A stretch of DNA of 64,000 bases from Rhodobiaceae bacterium (GTDB taxonomy: Bacteria; Pseudomonadota; Alphaproteobacteria; Rhizobiales; Aestuariivirgaceae). This document shows, piece by piece, positions 42,972-51,154 of this stretch (the first letter of the stretch is position 1; each line of letters starts with the position of its first letter). Below the pieces are notes generated by a model. That model had not been told where the DNA came from, ran no database searches, and saw only the letters and a program-made list of their open reading frames with translations. Both the position numbers and the translations under genes were made by a program. The DNA lies in contig VFJY01000011.1 of assembly GCA_009885825.1 (NCBI GenBank), positions 1-64,000 on the forward strand, written 5' to 3'.

Positions 42972-44951
42972 CTATTCTTCCAGTTCGCCAATCAGTGCGG
43001 TTGCTCGGCTGACTGATACGCGGCGGTTTTCCTGTTCGGCCTCAGCGGTTGGTATTTTGAGATAACGCTCGCCATAGCCGACGGTTTCAAGATTGGCCGC
43101 CGGGATCACGTAGTAGGTTGTGAGCGCCTTCTTGATTGCGGTGGCGCGCTGGCGCGAGAGCGCCAGGTTTGCCGCATCGGAGCCCACGGCATCGGTGTGC
43201 CCCTCGATCAGAAAAACCTCGCGCGGATGCTTGGCCAGAATGCGCTCCATGACTTCGGCGATGCGGTCAAGATTGCCGACTTCCTCGGCGCGCACGAAGG
43301 CCTCGTTGAAACCAAACCGAACGGTGTCGATTTCAATGCGCGGCAGGGATTCACGCAGGTCTGGCGAATCCTCAATTTCCTCAACCGAATAGCGGCGCTT
43401 TGGCTTGCTGCGCGGAGCAGATGCGAGAACATCCTCAAGCTCCGCGTCATCCACCTCGGCGGCATAGACGTCGCGGCGCGGCCTGTCGGGCTCATATTCG
43501 CGGTCGATCTCGACGTCATATTCCTCGTCATCGGCGCGCGAGGCGAGTTCCGCCTGGCGCTGGCGGCGTTCACGCAGCAAGCGTTGCTGCAGCAGATATT
43601 GGTCACGCTCCATCACGGCGCGCCAATAGTCCCTCTGCTCTTCATCGTATTGCCGGTCATAGGCAGACTGGCGATACACCTCAAGACGGCGTTCGAGTTC
43701 ATAGTCCTCCAACTCCTCAGATGGCCTGCGATCATTGAGAACGAATTCAATTGAAATGTTGAATTTGCTGCCCTTGTCCTTGCGGGGCTTTTTGTCAGCA
43801 GGTTTGACCGCCGCTGAGTCATCTTTCTTAGGGGCAGCAGCAGCGGCAGCGGCTTCGGCTGCAGCAACACGGTCACGCAAAACGTCGCGCTCGGTCCGCA
43901 GCTTCTTGCGAAGTGCCCGCTCGGTATCGCGGGACAGTTCATTGCCGGCCATAAGTTCGCGAATGCCATCAAGGCGCGCGCGCAACTCCTCATCGGTCAA
44001 TTTGTCAGCGGCGCGGGCATCAGCCAGAAATTCCTGGGCCTTGGCTTCCGCTTCCGGAGATCCGGCATTGCCATCGAGTGTCTTGGCTTGCGCCTTGTCA
44101 ACCACGACGGGTGCTGCTTCGACTGGCGCTGGCGCGGGAACTTCCACGACCGCCGGCGGCGGTTCGGGCAGTGGCTCGGCCGGAGGCTTCTCGACAATGG
44201 TGGGCGCGGGTTCTTCTACGACAGGCGCTTCCACCACTGGTGCTTCTGGAGTCTTTTGTTCGGCTGGCTGCTCGCGGGCAACCAACTCGCCCCGGGCCGC
44301 CTTTGCTATCTCGGCCAACTGGTTGCGGATATCTTCCGGCAAGTTGTCCGATTTTGAGAACTTGCGGGCGGCGCGCGCGCGCTTGGTCAATTCATCTGGC
44401 GACATTTCGGCCAGCGGCCGGGTGTCATTCAAGAGGTCGGCCACTTCCGCAGGAATTTCGGCTGGAGTTGGAGCCGCCACTTCGGCAGGCTGCTCCGCTG
44501 GCTGTTCAACTGCGGGCTGCTCGACAACCGGCTGTTCGATGGCTGGCTGCTCTGCCGCTGGTTGCTCGACGACTGGCTGCTCGACTACAGGCTGCTCCGC
44601 CGCTGGCTGCTCCACGACCGGTTGCTCGGCTGCGGGTTCCGCAGGCTTGGCTGCCTGCTCTTCACGGGCTGCGATTTCAGCCCGGGCCGCCCTGGCAATC
44701 TCTTTCAGCTGATCGCTCACTTCGGGCGCCAGCCCATCCATTTTTGAAAGCTTGCGGGCCTGCTTAAACCGGTCGGCCAGTTCCTCAACCGAAAACTCGG
44801 CCATGGTTCTGGTATCCGCCAGAAAATCGAGAACTTCCTGGGGCGCTTCGGCTTGCGCGACAATCATTAATTCCGGCTGTCCCGCCGCCATGATTGGCGC
44901 CGAAAACAGGGCCAAGGCGATTAAACTGGCGGCAACGGGGGTGAACTTCAT
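42972..44951 (-). CDS. OmpA-domain envelope protein with three-fold repeat module
   Basis: A 659-residue exported protein. The signal peptide ends near MAA (residue 23). The N-terminal half holds three copies of a ~58-residue helical module (about 39-97, 169-227 and 306-361). They share F/L-L-x-D-x-R near the start, an EEL/DEL core and a basic 'ARK/IRE' helix. Pro/Glu/Ala/Val linkers separate them, the first being a run of EQP pentapeptides. A very charged helical stretch (~400-510) leads to a C-terminal OmpA domain (~535-650, 'FLIEGHTDAVGSDAANLALSRQRATAIKKAL') that binds peptidoglycan. The frame is open upstream to 44981; ATG 44951 starts the signal peptide with GGAG seven bases before. Confidence 0.85.
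   Translation of the reverse strand: MKFTPVAASLIALALFSAPIMAAGQPELMIVAQAEAPQEVLDFLADTRTMAEFSVEELADRFKQARKLSKMDGLAPEVSDQLKEIARAARAEIAAREEQAAKPAEPAAEQPVVEQPAAEQPVVEQPVVEQPAAEQPAIEQPVVEQPAVEQPAEQPAEVAAPTPAEIPAEVADLLNDTRPLAEMSPDELTKRARAARKFSKSDNLPEDIRNQLAEIAKAARGELVAREQPAEQKTPEAPVVEAPVVEEPAPTIVEKPPAEPLPEPPPAVVEVPAPAPVEAAPVVVDKAQAKTLDGNAGSPEAEAKAQEFLADARAADKLTDEELRARLDGIRELMAGNELSRDTERALRKKLRTERDVLRDRVAAAEAAAAAAAPKKDDSAAVKPADKKPRKDKGSKFNISIEFVLNDRRPSEELEDYELERRLEVYRQSAYDRQYDEEQRDYWRAVMERDQYLLQQRLLRERRQRQAELASRADDEEYDVEIDREYEPDRPRRDVYAAEVDDAELEDVLASAPRSKPKRRYSVEEIEDSPDLRESLPRIEIDTVRFGFNEAFVRAEEVGNLDRIAEVMERILAKHPREVFLIEGHTDAVGSDAANLALSRQRATAIKKALTTYYVIPAANLETVGYGERYLKIPTAEAEQENRRVSVSRATALIGELEE
44478..44630 (-). 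repeat. 15-bp-period coding tandem repeat (EQP pentapeptides)
   Basis: Within the OmpA-domain gene about ten imperfect copies of a 15-base unit encode x-x-EQP pentapeptides (VVEQP, AAEQP, AIEQP). They form the linker between the first two helical modules (residues ~108-158). The reading phase is kept in every copy, so copy-number change would alter linker length without a frameshift. Confidence 0.8.
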
Positions 44952-45060
44952 TCGCAGACTCCAAAGGTTATTTCCGGACATTATCTAGGGCCGCTATAAG
45001 GCGGAACTATGTGGCAAATGTGCGCTTATTGCCTCAAGGCTGAACCGGGGATGAACAAGG

Positions 45061-45804
45061 TTAAAGCCTGCCAGCCTCGATGATGCGCTTGAGGAAGGTG
45101 CGGGTGCGCTCGTGTTTTGGGCTGCCAAAAAGCTGCTCCGGCGGGCCCTCTTCGTGGACGACGCCTTCGTAGAGAAAGCTCACTTTTGACGCCACTTCCC
45201 TGGCAAAGCCCATTTCGTGGGTGGCGAGCAACATGGTCATGCCCTGCCCCGCCAGATCGCGCACGATATTCAAAACTTCCGACACCAGCTCCGGGTCAAG
45301 GGCTGACGTGATCTCGTCCAGCAGCAGCAGCTTGGGCTCCATGGCCAGCGCCCGGACAATGGCCACCCGCTGCTGCTGGCCGCCGGACAGCCGGTCCGGA
45401 TATTCCTTGGCTTTAGCCTCCAGCCCGATGCGCTTCAGCAGCAGCATGGCTTTGGCCTCGGCCTCGGCTCTCGTCATACTCAAAACCTTGACGGGGGCCA
45501 GCGTCACGTTTTCCATGACGGACATATGGGGGAACAGGTTGAAGCTCTGGAACACGATGCCGGCCTGCTGGCGCAGCTTGTTCACATCAACGCCGGGCCC
45601 CGAAACCCGGTCACCCGCCAGGCGGATTTCGCCGCCTTGAATCTGCTCCAGCCCATTGATGCAACGCAGCAGCGTGGACTTGCCGCAACCCGATGGCCCG
45701 ATCAGGCAGACCACCTGATGCTCGTTCACCTCCATATCAAGCCCACGCAGAACTTTGATTGGGCCAAACTCCTTGGCAACCCCTTTCATTTCGAGGAAAG
45801 CCAT
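45061..45804 (-). CDS. Polar amino acid ABC transporter ATPase (GlnQ/AapP type)
   Basis: A 247-residue ATP-binding subunit. Walker A is GPSGCGKS (about residues 34-41), signature LSGGQQQRVAIVRAL, Walker B LLLLDEITSALDPEL, with 'THEMGFAREVASKVSFLYEG' after the switch His. The 'HEMGFAREV' block marks the polar amino acid family. In this copy the usual '[10 protein letters not shown]' reads DEITSALDPE, with Ile in place of Pro. It starts two bases after the permease gene and is the last gene of the three-gene importer operon. Confidence 0.92.
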   Translation of the reverse strand: MAFLEMKGVAKEFGPIKVLRGLDMEVNEHQVVCLIGPSGCGKSTLLRCINGLEQIQGGEIRLAGDRVSGPGVDVNKLRQQAGIVFQSFNLFPHMSVMENVTLAPVKVLSMTRAEAEAKAMLLLKRIGLEAKAKEYPDRLSGGQQQRVAIVRALAMEPKLLLLDEITSALDPELVSEVLNIVRDLAGQGMTMLLATHEMGFAREVASKVSFLYEGVVHEEGPPEQLFGSPKHERTRTFLKRIIEAGRL

Positions 45805-45806
45805 CG

Positions 45807-46979
45807 TCAGCCCCCTGCCCTGATGCGGGCGTTGTCGCGCTCTATCAATTTGTCAACGAAACGGGCCTGCGGAATGGTGATCAGTACAAAGAGAATTGCA
45901 ACGACGGTAACGGCAGACAGATTGAACGCGTTGGCGGCGATGATGCGTGATTGGCTAAAACCGTCGATCAAGCCCACGACCTGCACAAGAGCCGTATCCT
46001 TTTGCAGGCCAATGAAATCATTCAGCAGCGGTGCGATGATGCGGCGCACGGCTTGCGGCACAATCACATAGCGCATGGTTTGCATGTAGGAGAGGCCAAG
46101 GGAGCGGGCCGCCATGGTTTGGCTTTGGTGGATGCTTTCGATGCCAGCGCGATACACTTCGGCAACGTATGCGCCGTAGGTGAGGGTCAGGGCCAGAATG
46201 CACCACCAGATTACAGGCACGCGAATGGCTGCTTTGTATTCTGCCGGAGACAATACGGAAAGGTCTCTGAAAAGGCCAACAATGTGCGGCACAATCAAAT
46301 CTGACAGGCCTGACGTTGGGATGCCGAAACCAATGAGGTAGAGCGTGACAATAGCCGGAAGTCCGCGAAACAGATCACAGTACATTATCGCCAATGCGCG
46401 AATGGGCTGGCCTGCGGGACCCGGCGTGAGGCGGGCAAGAGCTACAATCAGCCCCCACACCAGAACCAGGATTTCAGCCACGACAAACATGAAAACATTG
46501 TTGATGAGGAACTGCTTCGTCACCAACCACCATTTGGCTTGCATCAATGGCAGCAAGAAGAAGGTTTTGCCCACGGCGACATCGTTCATCAACACAAAGC
46601 CGATGAAGCCCAGCATCATGATGGCAAACGCGCCCCAGCCAAACGTCTTGAGAGCAAAATCGCGCGAAGCAGCCGTATCTATTCGGGCTTGTACCAAATC
46701 ACCCGATGCCAGGCTGGCACGGGCAGACTTGGCCAATTGCAAGGAACGCCATGCTGGCCAGACCAATGTGAATACGGCCAGGATCGCCAATCCGAAGATA
46801 AGTTCCCAAACGACTGAGTAAACACCTAGGCTATCGAGTGCACCACGGACAACCTGAGTTGTCATGTAAGCGAAGAGACCACACACCATCGCAAACAAAA
46901 AAGCGCCGAGCGACAAACCGTCCGCTCGCTGATGAATGGAAGGCGCGCCCTTGGCAGGCGCGCCCTTAGCTTGATTCAT
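45807..46979 (-). CDS. Polar amino acid ABC transporter permease with N-terminal extension
   Basis: A 390-residue permease. The HisM/GlnP-type core lies at about 165-380 and includes 'YCDLFRGLPAIVTLYLIGFGIP', the coupling loop 'EVYRAGIESIHQSQTMAARSLGLSYMQTMRYVIVPQAVRRIIAPLLNDF' and the EAA motif within it. The first ~150 residues add three hydrophobic segments and a soluble Ala/Arg-rich loop not present in ordinary GlnP/HisM proteins. Only one permease gene is present, so the channel would be a homodimer. The ATG at 46979 is preferred; an in-frame TTG at 46988 sits closer to the binding-protein stop. Confidence 0.88.
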   Translation of the reverse strand: MNQAKGAPAKGAPSIHQRADGLSLGAFLFAMVCGLFAYMTTQVVRGALDSLGVYSVVWELIFGLAILAVFTLVWPAWRSLQLAKSARASLASGDLVQARIDTAASRDFALKTFGWGAFAIMMLGFIGFVLMNDVAVGKTFFLLPLMQAKWWLVTKQFLINNVFMFVVAEILVLVWGLIVALARLTPGPAGQPIRALAIMYCDLFRGLPAIVTLYLIGFGIPTSGLSDLIVPHIVGLFRDLSVLSPAEYKAAIRVPVIWWCILALTLTYGAYVAEVYRAGIESIHQSQTMAARSLGLSYMQTMRYVIVPQAVRRIIAPLLNDFIGLQKDTALVQVVGLIDGFSQSRIIAANAFNLSAVTVVAILFVLITIPQARFVDKLIERDNARIRAGG

Positions 46980-46991
46980 TTCACTCAAGAT

Positions 46992-47834
46992 TTACGGATT
47001 GAAATACGGAACTGAAGCTGGATCCTTGCCCCAGGCGGCAGCAAGATATTTGTCGCCAAGTTTCCGGATGGTGCCATCGTCAATCATTGATTGGATTATC
47101 TTGTCGATGGTTGCGTTGTTGGCATTACCCTTGGGATAGATTGCGCCATAGGTTTCACCAGTCTTGTATTGGCCGACAACCTTTGAGGCACTAGCGGTCG
47201 CCACTTCCTCAGCCAGCACGATTGATGTGTCAGTCACGACCGCGTCAATCTGGCCAGCGCGGAGAGCTGCCGTCATCTCTCCCAGGTCGTTGTAAACCTG
47301 CACGTCAGTGATGCCCAGCTTGTCGGTCACATAGGCAGCGCCTGTCGTTGCCTGTTGCACACCAACCTTCGATGTCTTGATGGATTTTTCGTCAACTGGA
47401 GTGTCAGCGCGGGCCAGCACGCCGATGTCTGAGTTGAAATAAGGCACGGAGAAATCATGGACGGCCTTGCGTTCGTCGGTGATTGAAATTTCTGACATGG
47501 CGAGATCAAAGCCGGAAGTCTGGCCCGCAATCAGGGCATCCCAGCCCACATTCATAACGGTGAGATTATTGTAGCCAGCGCGCCAGGCCATTTCAGCGGC
47601 CATGCAATATTCCATGCCATCTTTCACGGACTCAGGCGTATCGCCGTTCCACCATATGGGTGCGGGTAACGACACCGCGACGGTGAACTGGCCTGCGGTC
47701 GCCGGGGCGGCCAGCGGAATGGAACCCTTGGCTCCAGTGACCTCGCAATTGCCAATCATGTCGGCGGCCGAAGCTGATGCCGCAAATGCCAACATTGCGG
47801 CAGTTGCGAGAAAATTGCGTTTTGTAATCAACAT
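46992..47834 (-). CDS. Polar amino acid ABC transporter substrate-binding protein
   Basis: A 280-residue periplasmic type II binding protein (SBP_bac_3). The signal peptide cleaves after ASA (about residue 23). The mature part has 'YCMAAEMAWRAGYNNLTVMNVGWDALIAGQTSGFDLAMSEISITDERKAVHDFSVPYF', the standard ligand motif of the family, and 'GVQQATTGAAYVTD' for the second lobe. Mature Cys residues (GNCEVTG and MEYCMAA) may form a disulfide. AAGGGAG precedes the ATG, and a good promoter lies 29 bases further up. The ligand is probably a polar amino acid and cannot be refined. Confidence 0.91.
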   Translation of the reverse strand: MLITKRNFLATAAMLAFAASASAADMIGNCEVTGAKGSIPLAAPATAGQFTVAVSLPAPIWWNGDTPESVKDGMEYCMAAEMAWRAGYNNLTVMNVGWDALIAGQTSGFDLAMSEISITDERKAVHDFSVPYFNSDIGVLARADTPVDEKSIKTSKVGVQQATTGAAYVTDKLGITDVQVYNDLGEMTAALRAGQIDAVVTDTSIVLAEEVATASASKVVGQYKTGETYGAIYPKGNANNATIDKIIQSMIDDGTIRKLGDKYLAAAWGKDPASVPYFNP

Positions 47835-47862
47835 TTAGAACTCCCTTTTGGTTAGTTGCCAA

Positions 47863-47890
47863 ATCATACACCGAAAAAGGAAGCGTGCAA
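47863..47890 (-). promoter_or_regulatory. Sigma-70-type promoter of the polar amino acid ABC operon
   Basis: On the minus strand TTGCAC (47890-47885) and TATGAT (47868-47863) are separated by 16 bases, followed 28 bases later by the binding-protein ATG with an AAGGGAG ribosome-binding site. Both hexamers are close to consensus. This is the clearest promoter in the window after that of the PadR operon. Confidence 0.65.
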
Positions 47891-47951
47891 TATGGGGGGT
47901 GTTAACCCGTCCAGCCCAGGCCTTGCGCGACGCAACATTGTGGAGGTCAAT

Positions 47952-47985
47952 GGCATAATGGGGTTGCTCCCCTTCGCCTTATGCC
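47952..47985 (+). promoter_or_regulatory. Nested hairpin in the leader of the ABC-F gene
   Basis: GGCATAA (47952-47958) pairs with TTATGCC (47979-47985). Inside it GGGG pairs with CCCC around TTGCT. The structure ends 15 bases before the ABC-F ATG. It has no T-run. ABC-F genes are often controlled by leader structures, but this role is only a possibility here. Confidence 0.35.
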
Positions 47986-48000
47986 GCTAGAACGCCGCCC

Positions 48001-49863
48001 ATGTTGCAAATCAATAGTTTGACCTTCAGAATCGGCGGCAGGCTTCTTCTCGAGGGCGCTTCCGCGGCCCTGCCGGATGGCCACAAGGTTGGTCTCGTGG
48101 GCCGCAATGGCATGGGCAAATCAACGCTTTTGAAGCTCATCCTGGGCGACCTCATCGCCGAATCCGGTTCCGCCAGCGTTCCCAAAAACGCCCGCATCGG
48201 CACGGTGGCGCAGGAAGCGCCGGGGGGGCCTGAAAGCCTGCTCGATACGGTCATGGCCGGCGACAAGGAGCGGGATGCGCTTTTGACGGAAGCCGAGACA
48301 GCAAAGGACCCGCACCGCATTGCGGAAATTCAAATCCGGCTGGCCGACATTGACGCCCATTCGGCCCACGCGCGGGCGGCCGTTATTCTGGCGGGCCTGG
48401 GCTTCACCGAAGAACAGCAGAACGGTCCCTGCTCGGCCTTGTCCGGCGGGTGGCGCATGCGCGTGGCGCTTGCGGCCGCCTTGTTTGGGGCACCCGATGT
48501 CCTTCTGCTCGATGAGCCCACCAACTATCTCGATCTGGAAGGAACAATCTGGCTCAAGAGCTATATCCGCGATTATCCGCACACGATTTTGCTGGTGAGC
48601 CATGATCGCGACCTTTTGAATGAGGCGGTGGATTCCATTCTGCACCTGGACCAAACCAAGCTCACCATCTATGTGGGCAACTACGACAATTTCGAGCGCC
48701 AGCGCCGCGAGAAGCAGGCCCTTACCCTGAAGCTCAAGAAGAAGCAGGAAGAGCAACGCGACCACATGCAGGCCTTCGTGGACCGCTTCAAGGCGAAGGC
48801 ATCGAAGGCCAGGCAGGCGCAGAGCCGCATGAAGGCGCTGGCCAAGCTTGAGCCCATCGCCGGCATTGTTGAAAACCGCGTGGCCCCATTTCTGTTTCCA
48901 AATCCCGAGCGCGCCCTGGCGCCGCCACTGGTGCGCTGGGACAAGGCTGCCGTTGGTTATGGCGGAAAGCCCGTTCTCAAGAACATCACGCTCCGCATGG
49001 ACCCGGATGACCGCATCGCGCTTCTGGGCTCCAACGGAAATGGCAAATCCACTTTCGCCAAACTGCTGTGCGGCAAACTCAAGGTTTGCGATGGCGAGAT
49101 GCGCCATCCGCCGCGCATCACCATGGGCTATTTCGCCCAGCACCAGTTGGATGAGCTTTCGGAAGATCAGACGCCTTTTGAGTATATCTCGCGGCTGATG
49201 CCAGATGCCACGGTTTCGCAGCGCCGGGCCAAGCTGGGCGCTGTCGGATTTGGCGCGGCGCTGGCCGATTCAAAATGCTCTGTCCTGTCGGGGGGCGAAA
49301 AGGCCCGGCTGCTGTTCATGCTGGCCACTTTTCATGGGCCCCATATTCTCATTCTCGACGAACCCACCAACCATCTCGATGTGGACAGCCGGGAAGCCCT
49401 CATCGTGGCGATCAATGATTATGAGGGGGCCGTCGTCCTCATCAGCCATGACCGCCACATCATTGAAACCTGCGCGGACACGCTGTGGCTGGTGAATGAT
49501 GGAACCGTTAAGCCATTTGACGGCGACATGGATGAATATACTGATCTGGTGCTGGGCCGGACAGCGCCCAAAAAGCCCGAGCGCGTGGTTGCCGCCACTG
49601 GCGGTTTCACACCGCCCGCCAAGCCCAGGCAAAGGCTGATGACGTCCGCGCTTAAGAAACAGCTTCACGAACTCGACCTCAAGATGCTGAAGATCAAGGA
49701 CAAGATCATTGTTCTTGAGCAGGCGCTTGCAGACCACACGATCTATTCGCAGGAACCCAAAAAGGCCGCCGATTTCGCGCGCTTGAAGAGCAGGTTCGAG
49801 ACGGAGCTGGAGCGCGAGGAAAATCATTGGCTGGAACTGCAGGAAGGCATGCTGAATGCTTGA
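48001..49863 (+). CDS. ABC-F family ATPase (Uup/YheS-like)
   Basis: A 620-residue soluble protein with two ABC ATPase domains and no membrane segment, the ABC-F plan for ribosome-associated translation factors. Walker A sites are GRNGMGKS (34-41) and GSNGNGKS (second domain). Signatures are LSGGWRMRVALAAAL and LSGGEKARLLFML; Walker B sites are LLLDEPTNYLD and LILDEPTNHLD. Between the domains is the basic P-site tRNA-interaction linker (FKAKASKARQAQSRMKAL). A C-terminal coiled coil (~550-620) suggests the YheS/Uup branch. Its 3' end overlaps nhaD by eight bases. Confidence 0.9.
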   Translation: MLQINSLTFRIGGRLLLEGASAALPDGHKVGLVGRNGMGKSTLLKLILGDLIAESGSASVPKNARIGTVAQEAPGGPESLLDTVMAGDKERDALLTEAETAKDPHRIAEIQIRLADIDAHSAHARAAVILAGLGFTEEQQNGPCSALSGGWRMRVALAAALFGAPDVLLLDEPTNYLDLEGTIWLKSYIRDYPHTILLVSHDRDLLNEAVDSILHLDQTKLTIYVGNYDNFERQRREKQALTLKLKKKQEEQRDHMQAFVDRFKAKASKARQAQSRMKALAKLEPIAGIVENRVAPFLFPNPERALAPPLVRWDKAAVGYGGKPVLKNITLRMDPDDRIALLGSNGNGKSTFAKLLCGKLKVCDGEMRHPPRITMGYFAQHQLDELSEDQTPFEYISRLMPDATVSQRRAKLGAVGFGAALADSKCSVLSGGEKARLLFMLATFHGPHILILDEPTNHLDVDSREALIVAINDYEGAVVLISHDRHIIETCADTLWLVNDGTVKPFDGDMDEYTDLVLGRTAPKKPERVVAATGGFTPPAKPRQRLMTSALKKQLHELDLKMLKIKDKIIVLEQALADHTIYSQEPKKAADFARLKSRFETELEREENHWLELQEGMLNA

Positions 49864-51154
49864 CCTCACCCGGAGCTGGTTTGGCGCTCTCAGCCTGGCG
49901 ATTTTCGCTGCAGCCTATGTTCTGGTGATCTTCGAAGAAACGACAAAATTCCGCAAGTCGAAACCGGTGCTCCTTGCGGCAGGCCTGATCTGGGCGCTGA
50001 TCGGTCTGGCCTATTCCAACGCTGGCATCGGAGAGAAGGCCGAGGCCGCGGCCCAGCATGTGATCTTTGAATATGGCGAGCTGTTCCTGTTTCTGCTTGT
50101 CGCCATCACTTATGTCAACACGCTCGAAGAGCGCCGCATATTCGACGTGCTGCGCGTGAAACTCACGTCGATGAACCTGTCCTACCGGTCGTTGTTCTGG
50201 CTAACGGGAATAGTTTCATTTTTCCTGTCCGGCGTTTTGGACAATCTGACGACCGCGCTGATCATTGGCGCTGTCATTCTTGCAATAGGCAACAAGTCGC
50301 CCAGGTTTATGGCGCTGGCTTGCATCAGCACAGTTGTAGCCGCCAATGCCGGGGGCGCATTCAGTCCGTTTGGCGACATAACGACCCTGATGGTTTGGCA
50401 GAAGGGCAAGCTGCAGTTTTTTGAATTCTTCGCCCTGTTCATTCCGTCCGTCGTGAACTGGCTGGTGCCCGCCCTCATCATGCATTTTGCCATCCCGAAG
50501 TCTACCCCCGACCCAAGCAAAGATGTGGTTCGCGCCAAACCGGGTTCTATAGGTGTCATTGTTCTTTTTGCATTGACGATTGCCACTGCTGTGGCCTTCC
50601 GCAATTTCCTGCACTTGCCGCCGGCGCTCGGGATGATGCTGGGTTTGGGATATTTGCAAGTTTGGTCATTTTTCCTTCAACAAAAAGGCGTGCGGGTGAA
50701 GGATGATGACATGGTGTTAAACTCCTTCACCCAGATCGCGCGGGTGGAATGGGACACACTGCTGTTTTTCTTTGGCATCATATTTGCGGTCGGCGGACTC
50801 GGCGTTTTGGGCTACCTCGCCATGGCCAGTCAGTTTCTCTATGTGGATTTGGGGCCAACAACGGCCAATATCGCAATCGGCGTGCTATCGGCCATTTTTG
50901 ACAACATTCCACTGATGTTCGCCGTGCTCACCATGGACCCGGCCATGAGCCAGGGGCAATGGCTGCTGGTGACGTTGACCGCTGGCGTGGGCGGAAGCCT
51001 GTTATCTGTCGGTTCGGCCGCCGGTGTCGCCCTCATGGGACAGGCGCAGGGGCGCTACACTTTCATGAGCCATTTGCGGTGGAGCTGGGCAGTGGCGCTG
51101 GGTTATGCCGCCAGCATTGTCGCGCATTTGTGGATCAACGCAGGGTTGTTTTAG
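49856..51154 (+). CDS. nhaD: Na+/H+ antiporter NhaD
   Basis: A 432-residue membrane protein of the IT superfamily with about 12 TM segments. Family blocks include 'FLFLLVAITYVNTLEERRIFDVLR', 'FFLSGVLDNLTTALIIGAVILAIG', 'VVAANAGGAFSPFGDITTLMVWQKGK' and 'GVLSAIFDNIPLMFAVLTM', with the Asp/Thr residues used for Na+ in NhaD. It should expel Na+ or Li+ in exchange for protons. It overlaps the ABC-F gene and is followed without a gap by nhaA. Confidence 0.9.
   Translation: MLDLTRSWFGALSLAIFAAAYVLVIFEETTKFRKSKPVLLAAGLIWALIGLAYSNAGIGEKAEAAAQHVIFEYGELFLFLLVAITYVNTLEERRIFDVLRVKLTSMNLSYRSLFWLTGIVSFFLSGVLDNLTTALIIGAVILAIGNKSPRFMALACISTVVAANAGGAFSPFGDITTLMVWQKGKLQFFEFFALFIPSVVNWLVPALIMHFAIPKSTPDPSKDVVRAKPGSIGVIVLFALTIATAVAFRNFLHLPPALGMMLGLGYLQVWSFFLQQKGVRVKDDDMVLNSFTQIARVEWDTLLFFFGIIFAVGGLGVLGYLAMASQFLYVDLGPTTANIAIGVLSAIFDNIPLMFAVLTMDPAMSQGQWLLVTLTAGVGGSLLSVGSAAGVALMGQAQGRYTFMSHLRWSWAVALGYAASIVAHLWINAGLF

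Noticed and set aside
44478..44630. Regular repeats considered as a CRISPR array
   Set aside because: The period is 15 bases with no spacers, and all copies are in frame within a gene encoding an EQP linker. No cas genes are present.
43735..44712. A 325-codon Ser/Ala/Gly/Cys-rich frame on the plus strand
   Set aside because: It is the reverse-strand reading of the repeat-rich OmpA-domain gene. Its low-complexity content arises from the EQP repeat, and no domain is present.
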